From Melanocharis versteri (taxonomy: Eukaryota; Chordata; Aves; Passeriformes; Melanocharitidae), in NCBI GenBank assembly GCA_013397845.1, contig VZTG01009298.1, positions 1 through 64,000 of the forward strand: a stretch of 64,000 nucleotides of DNA, given 5' to 3'. Of the stretch, positions 25,201 to 40,200 are shown one piece after another. The notes below the pieces were generated by a model. That model saw only the letters and a program-made list of their open reading frames with translations. It had not been told where the DNA came from and ran no database searches. Made by a program: the position numbers and the translations under genes. The stretch's first letter is position 1. Each line of letters begins with the position of its first letter.

Positions 25201-28200
25201 AATGGAAGAACTCAATCATACTCATTAATATGTATTCATGTGTGGGATGGAACATCTCACCTCATTGTATTTTGTTACAAGAGGCTGTCTGGAAGCTACT
25301 GCTGTGGTGCCATCCATCCTGAGGTAGGAATAGTTTCTGTATCTCACAAAAACTTCAAGTATCTGCATCATCTGTGGTGATGGAAAAGATTTAATGAGAC
25401 CCAGACAAGAAGACTGAGCAACTATGTGATCAACCTGTAGGAATTTCTGGTACTAACTGCAGTGTCAATCAAACAAATGATGACAATTATAAACTTAAAA
25501 AACTTTCTTAAAATGACAGAAAACCGATTTATGTAAATGGGGGAAAAATTATTTCACAGCTGAATGCAGTGGAGTATTTGTGCTTGGTTTGGAAAGTCCA
25601 GGGCCATAGCTTCAAGACAATTAAACAGACTGAGGTGCAGCATCCCAAGGAAATCCGCAGAAGGAACACAAAATTTTGAGTACATAGAGAAAACAAACAA
25701 TGGTCACTGCCCGTGCTACTGTCCCGAAGGGACCGATTCTGAGGATCAGACATGCACAGGCACGACACAGAACATGCAAACTGACTACCAATTGTATCCT
25801 GAAACTACACAGCAGGGACAGCCTGGTAGGATATGGGTACAACTGATACAGCTTTGACCCAGTATATTGAAATCAGGCTACTGCCACAATCCTGTGTCAT
25901 TGCAGTAAAGCTTACTGAGTTTATTCCAAAGACATTAGTCATTTCGGTAACTTTTTCAATAAGATGTTAATTTTCTGAGAAAGACACTACAAAAGGTGGT
26001 TCTACTCACTAATCGTTTAGAAACTCACACACATGTCTTAGTAATAGTAATAGCTAAAACTAAAAACAATTAGCTCATCTCACCTGTCTTGACTGAGTGA
26101 AAAACAACACTCTGTGACCTTGCTTATGCCATATTTTCAGCAAGGATTCCACCACTATCATTTTTCCAGAACGTTTCCAATATCCAAACTGATTTGGATC
26201 CTCCGCTTCAGCATCTGGCACACTCTTCAAAATTCTGGGACTTTCAGCAACGAAGTCAGGATGATTGCAAATCTTTCTCAAAGTTGACAGTCCTAAGAGA
26301 ATCTAAAGAATGTAAGAGAAAAATATTTCTATTTTCATGACAAATACTTGTATCTATATGTGTTGTGGACAAGAAAAATAAACAGCAACAGATTAATCCA
26401 GTCACCATCTATGTTTGTTTTTAATAGTATTTTGATGCTAGTACTTGTTTAAGGGAAAGTTTTCAGAAAAATCAGTACAAGAGAAAGTGATTGAAATTTT
26501 TTGTACTTGTGAGCCTATTCTGGTGACAATGTTAAGGGAATTCTGCAACAATTTCCACACTAGTAAAACCAGTCCCTCCCTAGCTGTAATTTTTCTTACT
26601 TGAAAAGAAAAATTCCACCAATTTGTTTCTTGAAATTATCAAGCTCTTCCTTTCAACTCCTGCCATATTAGCAGGCAACCCAAGACAGACCTTGAGGATA
26701 GTTAGTATGCTCACCAGAATGTATGATAACAAAGAATATATGAGTTAACATATTTGAACTGAAATTACCACTTTTGATGCCATGTTAGAAGGGTTCTGTT
26801 CAGTTATTAATTCATTAACATTTCAAGTATTATTTATACTTCTGATATAACAGGCATTCATAAAAAGGAACTAGCTTGAAACAGTGAATCCCTCAATCTT
26901 TTAGCACTACAAGCTGGATGAGCCTGCCCATAATTTATGGTTTGTTTTTACAATGTTGGTTTTTAGCTGGGATTTGCTGCTGTCATCACAGAATACCTAA
27001 TAAAAGCATTGACATTTACTGTTCAAAATTTTCAGATCCCTAGTAAATGTGATAGCCCATTCTGTAACATCTTTGAAAAATTTCTGCACATAGTCTTGTA
27101 CAAACCATCTCTAGAAGAACAAGCTCCTTAAAATTATTTTCACTGAGATAACTGTAACAGCTATGCACTTGAAAAACTTGCCCACTATACCTTTGTGAGA
27201 TCTGGAAAATTAAAAAAAGTCAAAACAGTAATAAGGTCAACATGTTCTTTGTATGGGACTGCAATATGGCTGCAATATGGCTGTACTGACCATACAACTG
27301 ACTGGAGCCACCGGGTATGCAGGGAGAATGGATTTCACAGTTCACAAGACAAGAAAATACAGTGATTTACACATTATAGCCAACACATAATACCTCTACT
27401 CTTACAAACAAGGACTGACATAGAAGTGAGACACATCCATTGCATGCATAAAAATGTCAAATGAACCAGATGTATGCAATGTAGGAGTCACAGGGAATAG
27501 CAGATTCTACACAGGCAGCAGCCAGCAACTGAAACTGTATCCCAATTATGCCTTTCATTTGGCCGCAGCAATTTCCACGCTTACATTGTGAGGATGGAGG
27601 CAGAAGACAGTAACAACGATGTTTGCTATTTGCTCTGCTTTCTGCTAATACTGTGAAATCATCAACTGTTGCACAACAAAGTTATCACACCTGAACTGTA
27701 CTCCCAGGACTAAATACACTTTCCCTTCGCTTCTCTTCTGCAATTAGTTAAAAGCATGCATACAGTTACCTACAACAGGTCATCCAACAAGCCATAATTT
27801 GTTCCCAAGATCACAAACATAATGTGAAGCTCATTCCATTCCTACTTTTATCTAGTCATGCCACTACATATGGATCACTAACTCAAATATATTTCATCTA
27901 ACATTTCTGAGAAAAAAAATAGACAACTACAAAAGCTGAACAGAGACCAGTGTGTTTGCTTCCCTTACTGCTCAGAATCCAGCTAGAAGAATGCAAAGGT
28001 CAGTCCATGATTTTATCCATCAAACCCTGTCATTATCCTTATTAATGCCCACCTGCATGTCTCCATTGAGAATCTGGTAAACTTCTTTAGAGTTGATGTA
28101 ATTTTGATAGATTTGACGCTGCTCCTCTGTCAAACGGCAAAAGAGGACCTACAAAACAAACCAACCACTCAAGCCCAAACTGTGTGAACTTTAAAATTTT

Positions 28201-31200
28201 ACCATGTGCTACAATGAAACTTCACTGATGTCTGACATACTGAAATGCTAAGTTAAAAGATACTACATAGAAATAACTAGAAATAATAATAAAAAAAATT
28301 TTAGAGAATAAACACGATCATTAAGTTGAGTTTCATGAGGTTTCATGTGCTCTTTCCCAGTAGTTGTGTTTTTCCCTCAAATTGCTTTAGTTTTGGAAGT
28401 GCTGCCATTTCCTAGTTTTAATGACGTAACTGTGCAACAGTAGCATTCTCTCAAAGCTATGTGTATAGTAAACTCTCTCCATTGTGTGTCTGCCACATCC
28501 CTTACAACTTGCAAATTCTTAGAAGTTTAGCAGATGTGATCTGTCCCGTCTTTAGACTTTAAGCATAAAATATAATGGTTTCTCAGGCACTCTGATGGGC
28601 TAAAATGGCACAAAATCATGTCCTTGCATCCTGCAAGGCACCCAGCATTATGCTCTAAATCAAACTGATGTAGCGACAAGAGCTAAAATCAAATTTGTTT
28701 AAATTATGACCACATTCTTTAGATTAAGTAGCCCAGACTCTTTAATATATAGACATTAAAAAACTGGTTAAGAATAGTATATAGAAATTAAAAAATTGCT
28801 TTAAAAAGATCATTAGACTGCCTGCTTCTTTATTATGTACCTTTCAGCACTGTCTTACAAAGACTAACATGTCTACTTCTCTTTCAGAGGGAGAAGACAG
28901 GAAAGGAGTGAGGACAGAACATGAAAGCCTGAAGCACTGAAACCTGAAGAAGAAGCTAATAATTACTACCAGTGAGTATTTGTAGGAATTTCAGTTAACT
29001 AATACTTTCAACCTTCTCTACTTTGAATGAAAATGTTTCCTAAGGAAACATACCACCTTGTAGTAAAGCAAACAAGTTTCGCACCACAAGGCTAATATTT
29101 TGGAAATTTATTATAATGTATTGGCCAGCTAGCTTGCAATATGAACAATTGCCACCAAATATTTCTCTATTATTTGCTGCCCAAATGAATCTTTCTACAA
29201 CAGGAAACAATGCTAAATTTTTTCTTGCTGTACAAAAGGAAACAGACAGACAACTCATTTCAATGCACTTGAGACCTAACAGGACAGTATTAAGTAGCCC
29301 TGACTACACTTCATCTATCCTTTGCTCTTTAGGTAAGTTAACTCATACAGACCGTGCAAGACAGTGTTCATTTAATATACAGAACAACGGTGAAATGATA
29401 TGAATCTTGAAAGCTCTGCCCCTTACCTTTAGCTAAACCAGCATTTTATCTGCTACTAGCAAAAATTATTTCCAAATGCTCATGAAAGACTGAATTTTGG
29501 GGAGGGAGAGGACTCAGATATAGTAGTGAAAATAAGCAAACCTGTTCATTTTTATCTGGAAGGGCAAGGCTCATTTTTACATCAGCTTTCATTCTTCGCA
29601 GCAAGTAGGGGTTTATGGTGTCCCGTAACACACAGGCACATTTGTATGCAGTTTTTACCTGAAAAAAGGAAGAAAAGGCACAAGCTGTATTTTCATTCAT
29701 GACATTAATTTTAGCAACCAGCAAAATTACATAATTAACAACAGGAAAATCCTAATAAAATCAGATCGATTATTTTACATGGATCTATAGTTACATGTTC
29801 AACACAACATGAATTGCAATAAAATTCCTGTTAGCAACAATAAAATTGAGTAAGGCTTCCTCAGATACCCCAGATTCATCTTTAAAGGAGACTAAAAGTA
29901 AGATATTTAATTTAGAAACCAAAGAAAGAAGTGAGTGTAAATCTGTACAAAACCAAAATCCTCATGAAAAAGTGCTAATACATATACTGAAGATCAAAAA
30001 AGAAGCCTGCAGCAATGGTGGCCACCAGACAATAAGTGAAGATTAGTGCTCACTTGAGACTTTAAAAAAACTCAGTACAAGAAAATCCCCACGACCACAG
30101 AAACTAAAGGTCACTCTGGCCCTAAATGGAGCATATGGTTCTATAAGGGGTAATGGATGTGTGAGATAGGTATTAACTGTACATAACGGCTAAAATACCT
30201 TCATTTGTCTTAAAGCAAAGCAAGCAATATAATAAATTATTGATATATAAAAAACAACTGAAGGGCTGACTTAGTAAATTACTAATATTTGTACAGGAAG
30301 AGTACCTAAACCTGAAAAGAAAAGAAAACTTCAGCAATGCATGCATGCAAAACATTATAAACAGTAGTTAAAAGGATACAGGTTTATTAGCATTTATATG
30401 AAACTTAGTCTGCAAATTACGATGCAGACAATTTATTTACCATCTAGTAAGAAAAATATTTAAGCTGTCGTCAATACTGAGAACCACAACTACATAGATT
30501 AACGGACAGTTATTCAAAATAATTTCCTAAATAATTTTTTGCTTTCAAAATTAGTTTATCTACTTCCAACACCTAATTTAGCTTTTTAAAATAAAAGCTG
30601 TTCTCAGATTGGATTTAAGGATTCCTCTTCTTGCATAATTTGCCAAAGCTTGATAGCAAACAGTAAAGTTCTATTTAAATACATCAAAATGCAGGATCAG
30701 TCACCTCCCACCCCAGTTTGTTTATCTTCATATGAAAGAATACTTCTAATGACTTAAACTTTAGGGTTTCTTACAAGAAAACCTTTTATATAAGCTGCAC
30801 TCCTGTATAAATGAAACAGTCTCAGTTGAATGTTTTTTTTACACAACCAGCATTAATACACACACACAACTCTTTTCCGGGTTAGTGTCTAGAACATACA
30901 GCATTAAGTACATTTAGAAGTCAGTTTAGAAACACCAGTAACAGTTGGAACAGTTTCCTTCAAGCAAAATGTTATTTTGGGTGCATTTACCTGGACAGGA
31001 GAGGCATTGCAATATCCTCCCATGGTTATTGGGACAGAAAACTGCTCCATGAACACAGGTAGTGTTCCCAATTTTCCTGGGAATATAAAGTCAAAGAGGG
31101 ACCAGAGCTCCTTTAGGTTATTTTGCATAGGGGAGCCAGACAAGATGATTCGATGGGGTGTGCGGAACTATTGATAAAAACCACAAAACCAAAAGAAAGT

Positions 31201-34200
31201 TATTTTCATGGTTCCTGGTGCATCCTGCCTCCTGCCTCAGAGGATATTCAACGTCACAGACAATAAATTCTTATGACAAAATATGTGACCTCACACTAAT
31301 GAAAAAACAGGTTTCCGCAATACGCTGTCCATAAACTGTTAGCATAAAATTCACACCAGCAATCTGACATATATCACTACAGGTAAATTACTTTGCAATT
31401 TAAAATTTCTAATTTTTTTTCCTCTATCATACTTCTGTAAATTAACTCATGTAAATTAATTAAAAATGTTAAGTAAGTTAAATAGTCAAATACAGACCAT
31501 TGTGATTTATGCTTTTATTCTTTATTAATGATCAAACATATATTTTTATGATAGACTATTAGATATTGGAACCTCCCTCCAGAGCACTTAAATTTATTTT
31601 TTATGAAGTACCTGCTTGCATGCAAGTGTGACTGCAGCATTTGGATTTCGGATTTTGTGACCCTCATCTAGAATGACATAATGCCAATCATGCGTGTGGA
31701 TGTTGTCCTGCATCAGTCGAATGTACGAATAAGACGTAATTAAAATTCCATGGCATGAGGCAATTTCATGAATTAGTTTCACCTAAAAAAAAAAGGCACA
31801 TGTTGTCAGACAGAATTCTCAGACCTACTGAACTACATAGAGATTTGCTATCCAAGGTACATATAAAAAGTTTTATAAAAGCAGATCTATAATTTACTTT
31901 GCAAAGAAAATAAGTATAGGCAAGATTTTGATTATACGATTCTAAGCTCATCTGTCAAAGAATGAAGAATACTGTGTTATAGCAAATCAGAATTTACTGA
32001 AAGCCTGGTCAGAAGGAAACGGTGTTTTTTATTTTTAATTTTTAAAGGCAATTATCTGAAATAACAAACGTTGGATTTGATTAAGGTAACTGGTTTCTTC
32101 AAGTTCTCCTATAGTCACATCACAAACCCAGCTTTGTGTACTGCAAGCAAGATCAAGAATGTTAGAGGAAAATTAAACAAGTGAAATACTGAAAAACAAA
32201 TACATAAATCTATTTGTTTAATCCTAAATTCTGTCTAACCTTTCTCATAATAGGATTAATATAGTTGCTATCAGTCCTCAAATTCTGTGCTCCTCTCGCA
32301 AGCTTTAACCTTTCCCCAAATTTTTACTAGCCTTTATAGCTGCAAGTTATGTAGGGCAGGGACAGTCTATATCACTTTTGAGTGTTCAGGACTCATCTTT
32401 ATTGCATTTATTCTCCATGTATAAATCTAGAAGACTTGAACAGCAGATGATGAGACGGGAAACACAGAAAGTACAACCACCACCAAATTTGCTAAAGGAA
32501 AGACAAACCCCTTATTAGTAGAAGAGCCTTTAAGAAAAAAATAACCTACAAAAAACCAAACAAAAGGGAAAAACCCATGTCAAAAACTCAGATGGTGTCA
32601 ATATCCACGATCTTTTACTGCAAAATTACTTGCTCACACATATACCAAGATTAAAAAAAATCTTTTGAATTTAACTGTTCAAGAATATCTGCTTTCTGAT
32701 TATCATCTCCTGATAAAACCAACAACACATTATTAAATGTTGATATCATGAGTCTCAAGAGAATATGTAATCTTTAGAATAATTTGTACTACAGACAGAG
32801 TAGGATTTCTCTGCAGGTGTGGACATCCAAAGCTTAATTCTACCTGGTATATTATCCATAGTCTGCAACTTTTCTTGAGTCTCAGCAATGGTCTGTCATA
32901 GAATATTGTAGACATCTCTGCCCAAACACTTAATACAAATCATCTCGGGTGATTTAAAATTAAAAGCTTGTAAAATATGTAACCTCTCCTAATTTTTGCA
33001 ATTAATAGGGTATGTCTGCAATTAGCCTGACTTACAGAATGCTACACTCCTGTCATTAAAAGATGTTTTGTGAAAGTGCTGCTGTTATTATGGAGGCTCA
33101 AGAGACCAATCCCTCCTAGAGGGCAAACAGTGGACTCGTAGAAAACAACAGCCATAAATCACGCTGTCAGGTAGCAGAGAGAACAGAAGTGAAACACAGG
33201 CACATGAAGGCCATTCATTGTAAACACACCAAGGCAGAATCCTAGCCAGGATTTACTGAACCTGTAATTAATTAAAGTTTCCTTCAAGCTAAATTTTTAA
33301 TAAACAAGGATTTGTGCTGACAATGAAGAAATACAACAACACAATTTTATCAACTCACAGTGCAACACTTACTAAGTCTCATTTTACTGCACTGGGTACT
33401 TTTTCAAGGTTGCCTTCGCTTTAGATGCAGTTCTTGGAATAATTGTATATATTTTAAAACATTGTAACAGATCCAATATTAGATACAAACTCTTGAGGGT
33501 GTGGTAGCATAATTTATGCTATTTTACAGTGTATTCTTTAGTCCACAGTTCATGTTTTGTTAGACTAAGGCATGTCTAACTCAATTTTATTTTTTCTCTG
33601 GAAATACTTCAGTGAAATATTTCAGGTCATGCACTGTTACACTAAATTAAAAAAAGTGTGCTTGACAGAGAGAAATCCTACTAATGCCAGAAGATTACAT
33701 AGCAGTTACCTAATTTTGAAATTCTGCACTCTGGCCTTTATCTGATGTTAATGAATAGAGGAACAAGCGAGTAGATTGAGTAATTACGAACTTGCATTTC
33801 TGCTCAGCACAGGACTTCAGGCCTTTACAATTCAGGGACAATATTTTCTCTCACTCTTGGGTGATAAATTGATGGTGTTGCCTAGTCTTCACTGGAGCAC
33901 ATGAGATGTACAAAGACTGGATGAATTTTTGTAAGCATCATTTCTTAAGGCTGAAAGGTTTATGATTTATTCTAAGGACATATCTCTACACAAATGCCTT
34001 TTTCCTGTTGGTACCTCACTGTAGCTGTAAGTTTGTTTCTGAAGGTACAAAAACAGCACAATGTTTTGGACTGATACTTACAGAAGTAAGATTTCTTTTT
34101 TTTTTTTTGATAAAGTAGTCTTTTAAAAAATATTTAAGAGCACCTGGATTCTGAACTCTTATGCATTAGGTATTTAGGACAGTAATTTTCTTACACAGAA

Positions 34201-37200
34201 ATGTGTATGTTAAGACCGGACTTAAAGAAATAGACTAGTGGTAACTACTAAATTCACTAAACATTCTGATACCTTTGAGGCAAGTATGAAGTCAGAGATA
34301 GTATCTAGTCACTTATCCAACCATATATCATTCGTGAATCAAAAGTGCATTCTTCAGCAGGCTTATTGCTACCTCAAAACCAACCATTAGGCCTGGGGAT
34401 CCATAAATTCAACATATAACACCTCTTTATTATTTCCCTGCCCCAACAAAAAAATCTACACAGCACCACAAAGAGGCTTCAAAAGAGCACACTGTAATGT
34501 TTAATAATGTAAAAGTTGCGATAAAAAGAGCTAAAGCACTTAGTACATATTTAACAGGAATGCTACCTCTTGGAGCACAATACTAATTTTATCTGAGTTT
34601 GGTCCTTAAGTCAGAAATAGAGCTAAAATACAGGCTACATATAGCAATCATGCCAATAACTGTAACCTCTGAAATTTATTTTCTCTACATGTAGATTATG
34701 TACCCTACTGTGAGGCTAGAGGGTCTAAAATTTTCCATGTGTAAAGTCATCTTCAAGTAGGTGGTTTCACAGCTGCAAGCATCATGAACTGACAATTACC
34801 TTTTAGGGCCGCATTGTGTGTCCTGCATTTGACCAGAATAAGGGAATGCAAAGTTACCGACTTACAAATGGTATGTGACTAACATCAGAAGGAATTTTAA
34901 AGTTCAGCTTGGAACTTAAAAAATAACATATCCTAACATAAGCCTCCTTCCATATGTGATATGTTAAACAACATAACTGAAGTTCATGTTGCCTCTTACA
35001 TTCTATGATTCACAAATGCTCATGTGCCAACAGAAGTTTTAAAACAACAGGACAAGCCCGTGGCACAGAAGGCTTTTTTTCCAACACTATCAAAGCTTTT
35101 TCTCCTTACCTTCTACTCAATACCATGAATAAAACAGCACTTGTATACACTACATTAGATTTACTTCTTTGTTTTCTCTCATGCTTAGAGGTCTCAGAGC
35201 ACTCAATGTTTACAGATCAGATTTGAGTGTAAACCCTAATAGGAGCTTAACAGCATAAGACAGCACCGCAGGACATATTTAGCCACAAATGCTATACCTT
35301 GTTCAAACTGAAAGCTGACTTCACAGGGGAAGACTATCACTTAAATCTGGTTCCACCTACTGCTCCAACTTAAGCATATTTATCATAATAGAAAAGCTAA
35401 ATAATCTTCTGTAATCACAAATAATAATAATTTAAAAAAAGAGCAAGTTTTATATTTCATCCGAATGCCTTAAACAAGCTCAAAAGTCTCGGAAACCCCT
35501 CCAACTTGCTACTGTCTTTCTTTCATCATCTAAAATACCAATCTGCCTTCCCTTATAGACAGCTGAAGGCCTTTAAATTATTAGTCATAGTCCAATGGGT
35601 GAAACTGGAAATTTACACTTCCCTCCTTTACTGTCAAATTCTTTTACCATTGTAATTTTAGAAAAGGAATAACGTAGTCTCTCTCTCGAAGTGTCACATA
35701 CGCTAAAAACTACACAAATATTATAGCAGCGGGATGTCTCAACGACCGAGCTGAAACAGGCTGACAAGATTTGCAGCAAATCTGGTTCTCACAATTCAGG
35801 CTGTTATTTCATACTATTATCGTGAAAATCCTGTAACTGCTTGCAAAGAAAACCAAAACAGACTAGTAAAAAAGGTAAAAATCAGTGAGCTTTTCATTAC
35901 CACGTTGCTCAAAGTCCATTTGTAACACTAAGGAAGTGTCACTAACTGAACAGCTGTGGGAAGTATTGCCTAGAATCAATTTACGATGAAACAATCAGAA
36001 CAGATGTCTTCCCCACTCCTCACTGTCAAGTGAAGTACTTCTGTAGGCAACTCTGAAGAACTGGGAGACAGGCTCTTGCAGCAATGCTTGTGTATCTTAG
36101 AAGGTACACCAGAAGATGCCTACTCATAAAAGCATGATTTCACCAATGTTGAAATATTTAGTATTTACTAATATTTCAGGATTCCTGACAATGTTATGGT
36201 AAAAATTGCATACATCCATCTCACATAAAACATCAACTTAAATTTTAACAAATGAAGCTTCAGCTGTTTTGGCTTCAGTCTGCTTCTGCTATGAAGTACT
36301 GTCTTGCCTTATGGGATATCTGTCATTGCTTAACCCTTTTTCTCCAAAATTCTCATTCAATAGTTCTACAATTAATCTTTGTTCCTTAGAAATCACCGGC
36401 GCCTCTTTCTGGAGCTGTCCAGCACAAAACTCTTATCATTCACTTTGTGGCAAACCATGATACGCTAATAGAACAGGTGAACCCTGGAGTTGTCAGTTAA
36501 TTCTAAACAGGCCTGTGCAACACCGAGACTACAGGTGAACAGGGAGTTGGCTTTTGGCTAAGTAAAATTAATCTCAAAGAACTTACGCAGTCTAACCACT
36601 ATTTTCATATTTATTTATTTAACTTACTTATTCTTTTATGGCTTATGCCAGAGCATAAGGGCAGAATGGTCCCTGGATGTGTATTACAAAGTTAAGATAT
36701 GTAAAAGTGGTCCTCTGCAATGCTGTAGATTATCAGCAGATGGAATTGTTGTAAGATCAGATCAGCACTAAAGTATTCACAGAAAAAATGTATACTGAAA
36801 ATAAATCCTAGGCAGGAGTAAATCACCTGTCCTGTATTTTATGTGATATATTTTCAGTGTGTGTTACTTACGCTAACTGATTAGTAGCAAACTTTTATTG
36901 CACGTATAAGGGGAACTAGAATGGGAAATTTGGGTTTTTTTCCTTACTTTAGCTCGCTCTTTGATTAAGAAGCATCTAGGAAAAAAACGTGCATGAGGTT
37001 AAGACCTTATTAGCAGTGACACTTGTTTAAAGCACTGTTGCAGCTCTTAGTAGATGAGGCATTAGGTTCAGTTCTCTAAATCTGCTCGAAAGTGCTTATA
37101 TCTGTAATTTTAAGTTGTTAAATATGCATTTGAAGGACGACAATGGGAAGGTGAAATCTTGAAAACCTGACTATTCCTGCAGATGGAAAAATTTGAGCCA

Positions 37201-40200
37201 GTCAAGTCCCTTAATTAACAAACAGCCCAAAATAAGCACACATGATTTAATTTAGGAAGACATGCAACCATGTTATTGAGGTCAACAGACTTCTAGGGCT
37301 TGAAAACGCACCAAGTTAATTGAACAACAGGAAGTTTTTAGCACATTAGAGTGTGCTACTTCTTTTTTGCCATGGACTGTAACTGCATCAATTACTTCTG
37401 AATACGTTTAATCAAGTGCAATTAAGCACCATATAATCTTAATGTTATTACAAGAAATTCAATAAATATTTAAAGAGAAATTTAAAAATGCTTTGCTGAA
37501 TCCTGAAAATCCATTTAAGCATCTGAAATACAAGGCTAGGGGAAAATAAAAACGTAAGTTTCACTTGTTTTGTTCCTGCAAGGTACCAAAGTTTGACTCA
37601 GACAAGTCAGGCTTTGCAACTTAAGAAAAAGACAAAGAACATGCATATGAAGAGACTGACAAAGAAAACTGAAAGACAGGGCACTGCTTAAAACAATGAA
37701 AACTAACAAAGTGACTCAGTCATTAAAGAAAATGAGACTAAGTGATATCAACTGACAGCAACCAACTGAAGAGAAATTGCCCATGCATGCAAAACACATT
37801 AAATATCAGATCAATGAGATAGTGATGCACAGATATGCAAGAAGAGAATTCACAAGTGCTACAAGCTTTTATCTGGTGTACAAGCAGTCCAGTCATAAAC
37901 TCCTAGCATGGACTACAGCACAAGGAAAGCTCAAGCAAGAAACCTGTTACTATGTTAAATTTGTTCAGTCAATACAAGCCTTTATCATAATATATATGTA
38001 TTCTGTGTCATCCCCCTTTTAGTCCAGTTTACTACCAAATCTACACAAGACAACAAACGTTTTATTCTTTTAAAGCATTCAGAAAAAGGGCTGAAGCTCT
38101 TTCCTACACAAGGATTGAGCAACAGGGGATTTTTTTTTTGCTAGTGATCAAGAAAAAAAAAAAAGCAGCCTCTGCAATTACAAAATGGATGTCAATCATT
38201 ACCTTACTCTTTGTATAAGAACCAGTTTCATGCAGCACAGCAACTCTAAATGGAGGCCACCAAGTGTGGAATTCTTTTACCCACTGATGCAACACAGTAG
38301 CTGGACAAACAATCACTGTTGGACCCAATCCCTGGTACCTAAAATAGAGTATTCAAGGAAAAAAACCTTAATGTGAAATAAATAATCTGTGTTAAGGGGC
38401 TCATTAAAATACATACATATTAAAATTACATACTTTACAGTTTAAACGGAATATGAGGGCCATGGAAATTAATTAGCAGTTTGTTCTCCTGGAAGTCTGT
38501 TTTCTAAAGGAAGATGAAGAGGGTACTGCTAAAAGAATCTACCTATTGAACAGTTAATGGATGCATCTATCAAGATAAACAGGAATAGAAAAGCTCCAAA
38601 CAATAAGGCATAAGGGAACTTCCTCCTGTGATATTACAAATCAGGTTTTAGTGACTGCTGTTTCTATAAGCAAAAAGAAATCATTAACAAGCAATTATTT
38701 TATTACTTCTATTACACAGAATGTGTAGCTAGAGTCTCACAAATGGACTTATACACAGGTGTTCTGCTTCATATTGGTAATATATTGTACTCTCATCACC
38801 ACAGTTTATAGATAAAACAAGCACTCTAAAGTGGCAGACTATATCATCCATGGAAGTTGAGATCTGAGCTTGGCTCAAACTGTCTCCTAAGTTGCTTATT
38901 CGTAATTATGTTACTGTTTCAGAGAATTACTAAAGAAGTCTGAAACAAAGTCTTTCTGTATATGAAGTTCAGAGCTGCTCTTAAGGTTAAGAAGGGAAAA
39001 ATCCCTTGCACACCAGCCACAAAACACCACTGCCACAAATAAATACCAACAATCATGTAAGAAATATATTAAGTAGTGGTTACCAGCAGTTATTTTTCAA
39101 ATATATTTAGTCTTTAAAAAATGGAACAAAATGACTTTGCAAACAGAGGCAATAGCTCCAGTTATCATCCACTGATCTGTGTCTGACTATGTACTATCCA
39201 AGTGATAATAAATAAACAATGCAAAAGATCACGGTATACATTCAAGATCACACACTGATAGCAATAAAGGATTTCTCAGACACCGACAACACCCTGCTTT
39301 AAAAAAAACCCAAACCTCTTAATGCCTTCAGAAACCACTAACATGAAGAAATAATATTCTTTATTAAAAGCTTATACATATGCAGAATAACAACCTGGAT
39401 GTTGCTTATTATGAACAAATACTGTAACACAACCTTAAGTGGTCTAATTAAAAAACTCCCAGCAATCCAAAGGGAAGTGAGAATTCGGAGACACAAAAAA
39501 TAGCTTCAACTATGCTATCTAAATCCAAATAACCACCGCTACTTCTCTTAAAAATACCTACAGGAAAAAAGCCAACTTTCCCAGAACATACTAGTTTCTC
39601 ACTCTTCATGGGTAGTAACAAAATACCTCAGTTTATTCCCCTAGTCTGTGTAACAAAAGCTCACATGTAAGGTTTGTCCAGATTTTTTTCCCCCCTCAGC
39701 TTACACAAAGAGTTCACACCTTCTTGGATCAATTTTCAGAAAATCCACTCCTCCTCCACTTGGCTGTGTGAAAACTCTTCTGTGTCTAGTCTGACTCTAA
39801 CCACTTTCCACTAGCCAACATTTTATTATTCTCTTGAGAGCTTTTATTTATTTATATAAGAGTCATCTAGCTTCCTCTAGTCTGAACTGTTTCACAAAAC
39901 TAAACAAATAATATATTTCTGCTTGCTACACTTAAAAGGCATCCTTCATTCTCCTAATCACTGCAACACTGCAAGATTTGCTCTGCTGCCCATCCAATTT
40001 ATATTTGCTTTCCTTGAACAAAGGTGACACTTAAAACATTTGAAACTAAAGTCTTACTAGTGCCTTGTACCAAGATAATAGTGCCCTGTTCCTACTCCAA
40101 ATACATTATCATATTGTATTATGTCCTTTTTTTGCAGCTACATTGTACCAATAGCTTATGGTCAATATAATATATGGTCAATATATCCAAATCTCTTCTT

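Larger units (their letters stand above)
23692..26083 (-). other. ERCC6 introns 13-15
   Basis: Introns at 26083-25372, 25260-24820 and 24699-23692, separated by exons 14 and 15. No additional feature recognised. Confidence 0.85.

Noticed and set aside
35000..35011. ATTCTATGATTC resembling the 3' end of a CR1 LINE
   Set aside because: A 12-base match without the conserved CR1 3' region beside it on either strand.
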